This document shows positions 35,587 through 44,377 of a DNA stretch of 64,000 bases, piece after piece. A program made the translations under genes and the position numbers. Source of the stretch: an uncultured Cyclobacteriaceae bacterium (GTDB lineage Bacteria > Bacteroidota > Bacteroidia > Cytophagales > Cyclobacteriaceae); assembly GCA_937146645.1 (NCBI GenBank), contig CAKZRQ010000016.1, forward strand, positions 186,001-250,000, given 5' to 3'. Every line of letters starts with the position of its first letter. The first letter of the stretch is position 1. The notes under the pieces are model-generated. The model did no database searches. It was not told the origin of the DNA and saw only the letters and a list, made by a program, of their open reading frames with translations.

Positions 35587-36611
35587 GCTTTCTCGAAATC
35601 AATCATAATTTTAATTATTCCCTGGGCATCTTTGGCCCAGGATTCTAAAGTTTCAGGACCTTCCTCCAATGCGATGGTTTTACTGATTACACCCTCCACT
35701 GGGAATCTTCCAGACTCGAGATACTCAATCACCATCGGGAAATCCTTTCGGCCAATGCAGTTCCGCGAACCCAGAATTTCTATTTCCTTCTGTACAAAAA
35801 GGGAAGTGTTAAAAGAGACTTCATGCTTTGCATAGCCGATGCAGACCACCCGGCCAGTAAAAGCTACTTCTTCCACGGCCATTTGATAGGTTTGGGGGCT
35901 GCCTACGGCTTCAATAATCACATCCGGCCCATGTCCATCGGTCCATTCCTTTAGCAATTCGGAAGGAATGGTATGCGTGGGATTAGCTGTGAATTTTGCG
36001 CCAATCTCTTCTGCGATTTTCAATTTGGAATCATCCAGATCAATGGCAATTACCGTCGCTCCTAGTTCCACAGCTCCCGCCACAGCCCCCAGGCCTACGA
36101 TTCCACATCCGATTACTGCCACGGTATCCTCAGCACTCACCCTTCCTCGATCCACAGCATGAAACCCTACGGTTAGCGGCTCCGCCAAAGCTAATTCTCG
36201 TGTGCTGAGTTTTTCTGAGTAAAACAAATCTTCCCATGGCAAAACGATGTAATCCGTCATCGCACCTGGTCTTCGAACCCCCATGGTTTTATTATATCGA
36301 CAGGCATTGGGTCTTCCATTAAGGCAGGCCTTGCATTTGCCACAGGCGAGGTAAGGGTAGATCGTTCCCCGGAGACCACGACGAATGGTTTTAGGAACTG
36401 CATCTCCAATTTCCTCTACAATTCCGCCCACCTCATGTCCCAGGATATTTGGGTATTCCTGGAGCGGAAACATGCCCTTGAAGGAATTCAAATCCCCACC
36501 ACAAAAACCAACCTTATCCACTTTGAGCAAGATTTCCCCCTCTCCAGCAGAGGGTTTTTCGATTTCTCGGATTTCTGATTTACCAACGTCAGTTAAAAAA
36601 AGTGCTTTCAT
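35583..36611 (-). CDS. Zinc-dependent alcohol/polyol dehydrogenase
   Basis: A 342-residue medium-chain dehydrogenase. Catalytic zinc ligands are C37 and H59-E60 (GHEVGG); the structural zinc site is C90, C93, C96 and C104 (ACGKCKACLNGRPNAC). The NAD-binding segment is GCGIVGLGAV. It is near sorbitol/threonine/galactitol-phosphate dehydrogenases in type. It begins three bases after the aldo/keto reductase gene and overlaps the isomerase gene, so it belongs to the same sugar pathway. Confidence 0.88.
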   Translation of the reverse strand: MKALFLTDVGKSEIREIEKPSAGEGEILLKVDKVGFCGGDLNSFKGMFPLQEYPNILGHEVGGIVEEIGDAVPKTIRRGLRGTIYPYLACGKCKACLNGRPNACRYNKTMGVRRPGAMTDYIVLPWEDLFYSEKLSTRELALAEPLTVGFHAVDRGRVSAEDTVAVIGCGIVGLGAVAGAVELGATVIAIDLDDSKLKIAEEIGAKFTANPTHTIPSELLKEWTDGHGPDVIIEAVGSPQTYQMAVEEVAFTGRVVCIGYAKHEVSFNTSLFVQKEIEILGSRNCIGRKDFPMVIEYLESGRFPVEGVISKTIALEEGPETLESWAKDAQGIIKIMIDFEKA

Positions 36612-36614
36612 AGG

Positions 36615-37547
36615 CTATAGGTTGTTTTCAGGTTTTCCTTCGAACCACATTCGATTCTTGAAAGGAGCAATAAGAGTATGGATAGATTCCATCAGCTCAT
36701 CAGGAATATCCAATTCGATGGCTTCAAGATTCTTCTTCACAATTTCAGGTTCGCACATTCCCACGATCGTCGTGGCAATTCCTTCGTGCTTCATGGCATA
36801 ATTCATGGCTACCTGGCTGAGCTCGAATCCATGGCTTTTGCAGAGCTCAATTAGCTTTGGCTGCAAAGTCTTCACCTCATCAGGAGATCGGTGCCATTCC
36901 GGTAAACTTGCATCCGAAAGGATGCGCTGCATCAGAGGTGCTGCGTTCATCAGGCCTAAATCTTTTTCTTTTGCCAGTGGTACTAACTCCTCATTAATCT
37001 CATCCTCAAGGAGATTATAATGGCCCCAGGAAAGAATCGTGTCGATATCCACCTCCCGTGCAATATGAGCCAGATATCTAACCGGAAGTCCAGTGATTCC
37101 TACAAAGCGCGCCTTACCGGATTTCTTGACTTCCTGAATAGCAGGGATAGCCTCTTCGAGGATGATAGATTTATCCACGAACTCAATATCGTGGAGCTGA
37201 TAAATATCCAGATAGTCAGTTTGGAGTCGCTTTAGTGATTCATTGATGCTGGACAGAATCCGGTCTCTGGAAAAATCAAATTCCTCCAAATCATATCTAC
37301 CGCATTTGCTGGCAAGAATGATCTTATCTCTATGCCCTTTGAGAGCTTTCCCCAATCGAGTTTCGGCAAGTGTCATCCCATAAAATGGGGCCACATCGAA
37401 AAAATTGACTCCTTGATCCAAGGCCAGATGCACCGAGGTCAAGGCTGTATATTCATCTACTGGATCAAACACATTTCCCATAGGTGATGCCCCAAATCCA
37501 AGAATAGAAACCTGTAAGTCCGTTTTCCCCAGTCTGCGAAACTTCAT
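36615..37547 (-). CDS. Aldo/keto reductase, L-galactose/L-fucose dehydrogenase type
   Basis: A 310-residue aldo/keto reductase. The tetrad is D51, Y56, K81 and the histidine of QLHDIEF near 118. The sequence follows the plant L-galactose dehydrogenase and bacterial L-fucose dehydrogenase subgroup closely: GFGASPMGNVFDPV, VAPFYGMTLAETRLGKALKG, CGRYDLEEFDFS and FVGITGLPVRYL. These enzymes oxidise C1 of L-galactose or L-fucose to the lactone. It is the promoter-proximal gene of the five-gene operon and points to a non-phosphorylating pathway. Which sugar is used in vivo is inferred. Confidence 0.87.
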   Translation of the reverse strand: MKFRRLGKTDLQVSILGFGASPMGNVFDPVDEYTALTSVHLALDQGVNFFDVAPFYGMTLAETRLGKALKGHRDKIILASKCGRYDLEEFDFSRDRILSSINESLKRLQTDYLDIYQLHDIEFVDKSIILEEAIPAIQEVKKSGKARFVGITGLPVRYLAHIAREVDIDTILSWGHYNLLEDEINEELVPLAKEKDLGLMNAAPLMQRILSDASLPEWHRSPDEVKTLQPKLIELCKSHGFELSQVAMNYAMKHEGIATTIVGMCEPEIVKKNLEAIELDIPDELMESIHTLIAPFKNRMWFEGKPENNL

Positions 37548-37627
37548 CCTTTAAGATAGAAGTTTTACCGGCAAAAAAATATGGGGATGGGTTGAATGGT
37601 ATTTGCTACCGAAATGAAGAATCCAAT

Positions 37628-38497
37628 CTACTTTTTCCTACCCAAAGGAAGGAGCATAGGCACTCTTCTTTTATAGTCCTGGAAGGCTTCAGGCCTCTTT
37701 TTCATCATTTGCTTTTCCTTCATGGGAATAGATGCAAAGACGAACATGGTCAACATACCAACTGGACCTAAAGCGGTGTACCATGGTGCACCATAAGCAA
37801 AGCCCATAAACATCAAGCCAAACCAGAAGAGAATTTCACCCAGGTAGTTCGGATTACGCATATATGCCCAAAGGCCAGAATCAAGTAAGTCTTCCTTTTT
37901 GGGGTTAGGTCTTTTTCGAAAGCGGATTAGATCCCGGTCTGCGAAAAGCTCGAGTAAAGTACCGATTACTCCAAAAGCGAAGCCTAGCCAAAATAACACA
38001 GACGATTCAAGTTCACCCAGCTCATACACCCAGAATAATCCAAGTATACTCGCGAATACGATTAGGGTGGGATATAAATGAATGGCTGAGAAGTTAATGG
38101 GCTGGAAATATTGCTTGAATTGATTTCTGAAATTCACGTAACGGAAATCTTCATGATGCCATCCGGGCCAACCGATTCCCCAGTTAAATGTTAATCTCCA
38201 GGACCAGAAAGAAACCACGAAAGCTGCAGACCAATGGTAGATCGTCCAGTCTTCACCTCCGAACGCATGATACCAGGCCAGAATGAAATAGAAAGGAATC
38301 ACACTCCAGTAGGCATCATACATGCTACTATTTTTCTTGATCAAAGAAAAAATGAAGGTTAGCACTGTCATAGCGATATCAGCATAAAAAAATCGTGATA
38401 TGCTACTTTCTCCTTCAAAGTATTCAAAAGTAAACCAGCCGCAGGCGGCAATAAGAAGATAATAGATGCTTACTTCAATAAGTGCTTTTGCCTTCAT
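37628..38497 (-). CDS. DUF1295 membrane protein (steroid reductase/ICMT-like)
   Basis: A 289-residue integral membrane protein with about seven helices and the DUF1295 hallmarks SMYDAYWSVIPF, SFWSWRLTFNW and a C-terminal LWAYMRNPNYLGEILFWFG. The C-terminal part is shared with steroid 5-alpha-reductases and isoprenylcysteine methyltransferases. The substrate is not known. It overlaps the stop of the upstream MBL-fold gene by four bases, so the two are coupled. Confidence 0.85.
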   Translation of the reverse strand: MKAKALIEVSIYYLLIAACGWFTFEYFEGESSISRFFYADIAMTVLTFIFSLIKKNSSMYDAYWSVIPFYFILAWYHAFGGEDWTIYHWSAAFVVSFWSWRLTFNWGIGWPGWHHEDFRYVNFRNQFKQYFQPINFSAIHLYPTLIVFASILGLFWVYELGELESSVLFWLGFAFGVIGTLLELFADRDLIRFRKRPNPKKEDLLDSGLWAYMRNPNYLGEILFWFGLMFMGFAYGAPWYTALGPVGMLTMFVFASIPMKEKQMMKKRPEAFQDYKRRVPMLLPLGRKK

Positions 38498-39267
38498 GAA
38501 AGAGTGATTTGGTTATAGTGATCCAGGTGGTGGTATCGATCTGCAAGCCATGGGATTTGCTTGAGTTCATTTTCAGCTTTGGCCCGGGTAATCTTTGCGA
38601 ATTTTGATACGAGCCCGGTTGCATGCTTGTCTTCGTCATGTGTGGCGAATACATGCTTTGGATTCAGAATACCCACTAATTCCTTTACATTCTTCATTCC
38701 AGGAGATACTGTCCCGCCCAGCAAGGCCGGTAATTGGTACTCGTTAAAAGGAGTGATTAAAACTTCACAAGGGACATCCTTTTTCATAAAATCCACTTGC
38801 TCTGGTGTAGGGTGAAAACCATGAGTTGCCAGAAAAAAACGTTCTTCTTCGGACTCCAGCATAAAAGCATCGTAGATAGGATCAATCTTTCTGTAAGTCG
38901 GCAAGAAGGTAATTTTAGTACCCAAGAACTCAATCTCTGGTTGTTCCTTGCTCAATCCAACTACCTCGGCTTCAGGCAAAATCTTTTTTAATGCCTTCTG
39001 AATGCTTGCGGGAGCGATAATCTTTTTGGGTTGCAGTTTTTGTAGGGTAAGCTTATGAAAGTGATCTGGGTATTTCTGAGTGATCAGAACGGTATTGAAT
39101 TCAGGCACATCTTCAAAAGCGAGTGGCTTGGTTCTATGCCATTGGGTGTTAAACCAGGAAAAAAAATCCACTTCTGTACCTTCAAGCCATGGGTCAATCA
39201 ATAGCCTTAGCTCATTGATTTGAAGAAACCATGAATTATCAAGATTAAGTCTTTGGATTTTGATCAT
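38494..39267 (-). CDS. MBL-fold protein with degenerate metal motif
   Basis: A 257-residue protein of the UlaG-like metallo-beta-lactamase fold: LRLLIDPWLEG, VLITQKYPDHFHKL, FLATHGFHPT and HVFATHDEDKH. In active members the first motif reads THxHxDH; here the first two histidines are replaced (TQKYPDH), while DH and the later histidines remain. It may bind one metal or none. It is the first gene of a pair with the DUF1295 membrane protein. Confidence 0.7.
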   Translation of the reverse strand: MIKIQRLNLDNSWFLQINELRLLIDPWLEGTEVDFFSWFNTQWHRTKPLAFEDVPEFNTVLITQKYPDHFHKLTLQKLQPKKIIAPASIQKALKKILPEAEVVGLSKEQPEIEFLGTKITFLPTYRKIDPIYDAFMLESEEERFFLATHGFHPTPEQVDFMKKDVPCEVLITPFNEYQLPALLGGTVSPGMKNVKELVGILNPKHVFATHDEDKHATGLVSKFAKITRAKAENELKQIPWLADRYHHLDHYNQITLS

Positions 39268-39357
39268 AAGGAGAAGCCTTGGGCCACGAGGGCATTCGCT
39301 TCACTATATAATCAGATTATGGGGGATAGGCAATGGAAATTCGTTTCAAATAAAATG

Positions 39358-40770
39358 TTAATCCTCCCACTCTGTATGAAATATTCCGTCCCGATCTAGT
39401 CGCTCATAGGTATGGGAACCGAAGTGATCTCTTTGGGCCTGGATAAGGTTGAGAGGAAGTCTGCCCGAAGTATAGGCGTGGAAGTAGTTCAGTGAATTGG
39501 CTACTCCTGGAAGCGGGATGCCATTCCTCATGCCGTAGGATAAAAGACCTTTGGTTGCGGCAAGGGTCTCATTCACCTTATCTACGAATACAGGAGATAG
39601 AATAAGACTATCCAACTCTGGAAGTGCTGTGTAAGCATCTGAAATATCAGCAAGCAGCTCGGCACGTATAATACATCCCGCTCTCCAGATTTTCGCGATT
39701 TCTGATAAGTTGAGATCATAACCGTATTCTTTGGAGGCATCGGCAAGTTGATGGAGGCCTTGAGCATAAGCCATGATAAAGGAAAAGTACAGAGCCGATT
39801 CGGCTTCTGCGATCAGTTCTTCCTTAGGTCTGGATTGAATTTCACCTTTTGGATAGATGGATTCAGCTTTTACCCGCTCAGACTTTAATGCTGAAATCTC
39901 GCGCATACTGACGGCCACATCGATAGTGGGAATGGGAATTCCAAGATCCATGGCGTTTTGAGAGGTCCACTTACCTGTTCCTTTTTGCTTGGCTTTATCC
40001 AGAATGGCATCCACCAGATATCCATCAGCCAGATCGTCTTTTTGTTCGAAGATTTCGGCTGTGATTTCTACCAGGAAGGATTGCAATCGACCTTGATTCC
40101 AGCTGGAATAGACTTCATGAAGCTCTTCATTACTAAGTCCAGCTCCTTTTTTCAGAACATCATAAATCTCCGAGGTCAGCTGCATCATGGCATATTCTAT
40201 CCCGTTGTGCACCATTTTTACATAGTTTCCTGCGGATTTTGGTCCCAGATATGCGACACAAGGCTCTCCTTTGTATTTGGCAGAAACAGCTTCGAAGATG
40301 GGTTTTACGTGTTGATAGGCTTCACGATTTCCACCCGGCATGATGCTGGGCCCTCGTCTGGCTCCTTTGGCACCGCCAGAAACTCCTGATCCGAAAAAGT
40401 TAATGCCTTTGCTCTGCAAATATTCCTCTCTTCGATCTGTATCGGTAAAGAAAGAGTTGCCTCCATCGATGATAATATCTCCTTTATCTAAATGCGGAAG
40501 CAAATCTTCGATCACCTGATCCACGATTTTACCAGCAGGAACTAAAAGCATGATTTTCCGGGGATGAGAAAGCCCTTGGGTGAATTCTGTCAGATCACCC
40601 GTAGCATTCACCCGATCAGGATTTCCTCCTTCTTCAATTAGGGCATTAACTTTTTGATCGTCCAGATCATAGCCTAGGGCTTTGAAATTATTATCAGCCA
40701 CATTGAGTATAAAGTTTCTACCCATGACCCCTAGGCCAATCAATCCGAAATCGTAAAAATCCTTTTTCAT
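39358..40770 (-). CDS. gnd: 6-phosphogluconate dehydrogenase, decarboxylating
   Basis: A 470-residue enzyme that converts 6-phosphogluconate to ribulose 5-phosphate with release of carbon dioxide and reduction of NADP. The dinucleotide motif GLGVMG is at 12-17. The family signatures IIDGGNSFFTDT, FFGSGVSGGAKGARRGPSIMPGG and KMVHNGIEYAMMQ are present (in part). I start at the ATG at 40770; the frame runs on to 40857 but adds 29 residues foreign to the family and would cover the divergent promoter region. It is divergent from zwf-pgl, so the entire oxidative branch is grouped. Confidence 0.96.
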   Translation of the reverse strand: MKKDFYDFGLIGLGVMGRNFILNVADNNFKALGYDLDDQKVNALIEEGGNPDRVNATGDLTEFTQGLSHPRKIMLLVPAGKIVDQVIEDLLPHLDKGDIIIDGGNSFFTDTDRREEYLQSKGINFFGSGVSGGAKGARRGPSIMPGGNREAYQHVKPIFEAVSAKYKGEPCVAYLGPKSAGNYVKMVHNGIEYAMMQLTSEIYDVLKKGAGLSNEELHEVYSSWNQGRLQSFLVEITAEIFEQKDDLADGYLVDAILDKAKQKGTGKWTSQNAMDLGIPIPTIDVAVSMREISALKSERVKAESIYPKGEIQSRPKEELIAEAESALYFSFIMAYAQGLHQLADASKEYGYDLNLSEIAKIWRAGCIIRAELLADISDAYTALPELDSLILSPVFVDKVNETLAATKGLLSYGMRNGIPLPGVANSLNYFHAYTSGRLPLNLIQAQRDHFGSHTYERLDRDGIFHTEWED

Positions 40771-40854
40771 GCTTTCTTTTTCTTCGTTTTCTGTAAAAAT
40801 GGGGAGCTTTGTGATAGCAGTAAAATAATGTCTTCCTGTATCTGAACCCAGAGC

Positions 40855-40862
40855 CAAAAATA
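40855..40862 (-). promoter_or_regulatory. Candidate -7 element for gnd
   Basis: Minus-strand TATTTTTG matches TAnnTTTG exactly, 85 bases before the gnd ATG and back to back with the zwf element. No clear -33 TTG was found at the usual distance. Confidence 0.35.
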
Positions 40863-40867
40863 AGAGT

Positions 40868-40875
40868 TACCTTTG
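40868..40875 (+). promoter_or_regulatory. Candidate -7 element for zwf-pgl
   Basis: TACCTTTG matches the Bacteroidota -7 consensus TAnnTTTG exactly, 79 bases before the zwf ATG. It is separated by five bases from the opposing gnd element, so a regulator binding here could act on both directions. Confidence 0.4.
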
Positions 40876-40954
40876 AGCTTTTGAGGATGAATGTGGAGAA
40901 AAAGTGGCTGAATGGAAATTCCTCATGCATTAAGAACCTGACCAAAGTTTTTGA

Positions 40955-42487
40955 ATGAAAAAAGTTGCCAACCAGATGCTTGTGATTTTTGGAGCATCGG
41001 GAGATCTGACAGCGAGGAAACTTGTCCCGGCTTTATATAACCTTTATAAGGGGGATCATCTACCTGATAATTTTGTGGTGCTGGGGACCAGTCGTAGTTA
41101 TATGACAGATGAAGAGTTCCGGAATAAGGTAGTCACAGAGAGTGCATTTTTAGAATCTAAGCTCGAAAAGGAAAGCAGTGATTTTATAGATGCCTTTGTT
41201 GATAAAATCTATTACCAGGATTTGGGTGATAATTACACCGATTCCTATGATAAGCTGGCCAATCGAATTTCACATCTGAATGAGGAGAGCGGCACCGAGG
41301 AAAATTACATTTTCTACCTATCCACCCCACCTAGCCTGTATGAAACCATTGCGAAGAATCTTTGTGATGAGGGACTCACGAAGGAGGATAGAGGCTGGAA
41401 GCGAATTATTGTAGAGAAGCCCTTTGGGTATGATTTGGCTACCGCCAAAGCATTAAACCAGGGATTACACAAATATTTTGAGGAATCCCAGGTGTATCGA
41501 ATTGATCATTATCTGGGTAAGGAGACGGTCCAAAATCTGCTGGTCACCCGGTTTTCTAATAGCATTTTCGAGCCGCTTTGGAATAGAAACTATATCCATC
41601 ATGTGGAGATCACCAATGCAGAGACGGTTGGTGTGGAAAAGCGTGGAGGATATTACGATAAGTCAGGAGCACTTAGGGATATGTTCCAAAGCCACTTGTT
41701 ACAAATCGTATCCTTGCTCGTCATGGAGCCACCGATCAATTCCAATGCAGAGGAGATTAGAGACGAAAAAGTAAAGGCCCTGAAGTCTCTAAGAATAATG
41801 AGAGAGGAGCAGGAAATATTGGAAAATACACTTCGTGGCCAGTACGTGAGTTCAAAAATCTCAGGGAAGAAGGTGAAAGGCTATCGGGAAGAAGAGGGTG
41901 TGGATCCGGATTCTACCACGGAGACCTTCGCTGCGGTTCGATTCTTCGTGGATAACTGGAGATGGAAAGGAGTTCCTTTTTATGTTCGCACAGCGAAGCG
42001 TATGCCAACCAAAGTCACTGAAGCGGTAATTCACTTTAAGACTCCACATCATCAGGTTTTTGCCAGTCAGGATGTGTATCGACAAGACAATAAACTGATT
42101 ATCCGAATCCAGCCGGATGAGGGCATTCTAATTAAGTTTGGAGTGAAAGTTCCGGGTCTTGGCTTCCATGTAGAGCAGGCCAATATGGACTTTTACTATT
42201 CCGATCTTGATTCTGCTCAGGTAATGGATGCCTATGAAAGACTGTTGCTAGATGCCATGCAGGGGGATAGCACTTTATATGCTCGTGCTGATGAAGTGGA
42301 AGCAGCCTGGGAGTTTGTAGATCCTATTTTGAAGTGCTGGAAGGAAAGCGAAAGTGCCACCACCTATGGTTATGCTTCTGGCACTTGGGGACCAAGGAAT
42401 TCCGATGAATTTATTGAGGAAAAGTTTGGCTGGAGAAATCCTGGAGACTTACTTACCGATGAATCAGGTTTTTGTATTTTGTCCTGA
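40955..42487 (+). CDS. zwf: Glucose-6-phosphate 1-dehydrogenase
   Basis: A 510-residue enzyme that oxidises glucose 6-phosphate to 6-phosphogluconolactone and makes NADPH. The coenzyme motif GASGDLTARK is at 13-22. The substrate-binding active-site segment RIDHYLGKE lies at about 182-190, and EKPFGYDL precedes it. Length is usual. It starts the zwf-pgl unit. Confidence 0.97.
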   Translation: MKKVANQMLVIFGASGDLTARKLVPALYNLYKGDHLPDNFVVLGTSRSYMTDEEFRNKVVTESAFLESKLEKESSDFIDAFVDKIYYQDLGDNYTDSYDKLANRISHLNEESGTEENYIFYLSTPPSLYETIAKNLCDEGLTKEDRGWKRIIVEKPFGYDLATAKALNQGLHKYFEESQVYRIDHYLGKETVQNLLVTRFSNSIFEPLWNRNYIHHVEITNAETVGVEKRGGYYDKSGALRDMFQSHLLQIVSLLVMEPPINSNAEEIRDEKVKALKSLRIMREEQEILENTLRGQYVSSKISGKKVKGYREEEGVDPDSTTETFAAVRFFVDNWRWKGVPFYVRTAKRMPTKVTEAVIHFKTPHHQVFASQDVYRQDNKLIIRIQPDEGILIKFGVKVPGLGFHVEQANMDFYYSDLDSAQVMDAYERLLLDAMQGDSTLYARADEVEAAWEFVDPILKCWKESESATTYGYASGTWGPRNSDEFIEEKFGWRNPGDLLTDESGFCILS

Positions 42488-42520
42488 TTCTAAACCTCAA
42501 TTTAACCTTTTACATAATCC

Positions 42521-43234
42521 ATGGAAATTCGAATTTCAAAGACCAAAGAAGATCTGGCGGAAGCCTTTTCTATTTTTTTCAAATCACTAGTCGAGGTAAG
42601 CGAAACTGCAAATGTCGCTGTATCTGGAGGCAATAGTCCAAGAGCGATTTTTGATTTTCTGGCTGAGCATTTCGGAGATGAAATTGATTGGAGAAAGGTC
42701 AATTTGTACTGGGTCGATGAACGGTGTGTGCATCCAGGGAATGAGGAGAGTAATTATAAAATGACCAATGATCATCTTCTTTCGAAGATTGAAATTCCTA
42801 AGGATAATATTTTCCGAATGAGGGGAGAGGACAATCCTGAAAAAGAAGCCAGGAGATATTCTGAACTTCTGAGCAAGAACCTTCCTCAGGAAAATGAAGT
42901 GCCCCAATTTGATTTGGTAGTACTTGGACTTGGAGATGATGGTCATACCGCTTCCATTTTTCCTGAATCGATGGAACTTTGGGACTCAGAAGAAAACTGT
43001 GTTGTCGGAACTCACCCCACTTCAGGTCAGAAAAGAGTCACCATCACCGGAAAGGTGATCAATCATGCTAAGGCCGTAGTATTTATGGTTACAGGGGATG
43101 GCAAAGCGGATAAGGTAAGAGAAATCACGCGTCATCAAGGAGACTACAAAGACTACCCAGCAAGCCATGTGAATCCTGATACCCCGGATTTTATTTGGTT
43201 TCTGGATGAAAGTGCAGCTTCCGAGCTGGATTAA
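42521..43234 (+). CDS. pgl: 6-phosphogluconolactonase
   Basis: A 237-residue member of the glucosamine-6-phosphate isomerase/6-phosphogluconolactonase family. Recognisable segments are VAVSGGNSPRAIFDFL, YWVDERCVHPGNEESNY and LVVLGLGDDGHTASIFPES, the last holding the catalytic histidine. It completes the oxidative pentose phosphate set, 33 bases after zwf. It converges on ruvB with 12 bases between the stop codons. Confidence 0.95.
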   Translation: MEIRISKTKEDLAEAFSIFFKSLVEVSETANVAVSGGNSPRAIFDFLAEHFGDEIDWRKVNLYWVDERCVHPGNEESNYKMTNDHLLSKIEIPKDNIFRMRGEDNPEKEARRYSELLSKNLPQENEVPQFDLVVLGLGDDGHTASIFPESMELWDSEENCVVGTHPTSGQKRVTITGKVINHAKAVVFMVTGDGKADKVREITRHQGDYKDYPASHVNPDTPDFIWFLDESAASELD

Positions 43235-43246
43235 AGCCCCTTTTCT

Positions 43247-44278
43247 TCAGGAATCGAAAAGCGTACCTGTTCCAGAATTCGTTTTTAAGTTTAAATGCTT
43301 GTACGCTAATTCTGTAGCCACACGGCCTCTTGCCGTACGCTTCAAATATCCTTCCTGGATAAGAAAAGGCTCGTATACTTCCTCAATGGTTTCGGACTCC
43401 TCCCCACAGGCAGTTGCGATGGTTCCTAACCCAACAGGACCTCCTTTGAATTTCTCAATAATGGTCAGAAGAATTCTGTTGTCCATTTCATCTAGACCAT
43501 TGCTATCCACGTCGAGTGCATCCAAGGCCATTTGAGCAATGTCCAATGTGATTCGACCATCACCTTTGACTTCTGCGAAGTCACGAGTTCTGCGAAGTAG
43601 CATGTTCGCGATACGAGGAGTTCCACGACTTCTTCGGGCTATTTCATACGCTGCAACTTCATCTATTGGAGTGTCCAAAATCCCTGCTGAACGCGTGACG
43701 ATATCCGTAAGGAGTTTTGCATCATAATACTCCAGGCGGCTGTTGATACCGAAGCGGGCACGAAGCGGCGAAGTCAGTAATCCTGAACGCGTCGTAGCTC
43801 CAATTAAGGTGAAAGGGCTCAGGTTAATTTGGACCGAGCGTGCATTTGGTCCTGAATCTAGCATGATATCGATTCGAAAGTCCTCCATTGCAGAATACAG
43901 ATATTCTTCCACAATTGGATTGAGTCTATGAATCTCATCAATAAAGAGGACATCACCTTCTTCCAGATTTGTGAGAAGACCAGCCAGATCAGATGGCTTA
44001 TCCAATACCGGGCCTGAGGTAATTTTGATTCCGGTATTCAGCTCATTGGCGATGATGTGACTGAGCGTCGTTTTTCCCAAGCCTGGAGGTCCATGCAAGA
44101 GAACATGATCCAAAGACTCTTCTCTTTTCTTTGCCGCAAGGACAAAAACTCTAAGGTTTTCTACGATTTTGGCTTGCCCGGTGAAGTCCTCGAAACTCAG
44201 TGGCCTGAGTGCTTTTTCGAATTCACGATCGTTGGAGCTCAAATGCTCATCATCTGCTGATAAATACTCTTCTCTCAT
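43247..44278 (-). CDS. ruvB: Holliday junction branch migration helicase RuvB
   Basis: A 343-residue AAA+ motor that with RuvA drives branch migration of Holliday junctions. Walker [10 protein letters not shown], Walker B LFIDEIHR, the arginine-finger region [18 protein letters not shown] and the C-terminal winged helix ([16 protein letters not shown]) are visible. The start is the ATG at 44278; the TTG at 44296 overlaps a -7 promoter motif and is rejected. Confidence 0.97.
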   Translation of the reverse strand: MREEYLSADDEHLSSNDREFEKALRPLSFEDFTGQAKIVENLRVFVLAAKKREESLDHVLLHGPPGLGKTTLSHIIANELNTGIKITSGPVLDKPSDLAGLLTNLEEGDVLFIDEIHRLNPIVEEYLYSAMEDFRIDIMLDSGPNARSVQINLSPFTLIGATTRSGLLTSPLRARFGINSRLEYYDAKLLTDIVTRSAGILDTPIDEVAAYEIARRSRGTPRIANMLLRRTRDFAEVKGDGRITLDIAQMALDALDVDSNGLDEMDNRILLTIIEKFKGGPVGLGTIATACGEESETIEEVYEPFLIQEGYLKRTARGRVATELAYKHLNLKTNSGTGTLFDS

Positions 44279-44293
44279 AATTTTGGAGCTAAG

Positions 44294-44301
44294 CAAATAT
44301 A
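44294..44301 (-). promoter_or_regulatory. Candidate -7 element for ruvB
   Basis: Minus-strand TATATTTG matches TAnnTTTG exactly and ends 16 bases before the ruvB ATG, which predicts a short leader of about ten bases. Confidence 0.45.
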
Positions 44302-44353
44302 GGAAAATACCCTATCCTCACTTAATTGATTCCGCACATCGGATATTATCATT

Positions 44354-44361
44354 TAAATTTG
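44354..44361 (+). promoter_or_regulatory. Candidate -7 element for apbE
   Basis: TAAATTTG matches TAnnTTTG exactly, 17 bases before the apbE ATG. A TTG stands 25 bases upstream, longer than the usual spacing. Confidence 0.4.
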
Positions 44362-44377
44362 GGACAAAGATTGACGC

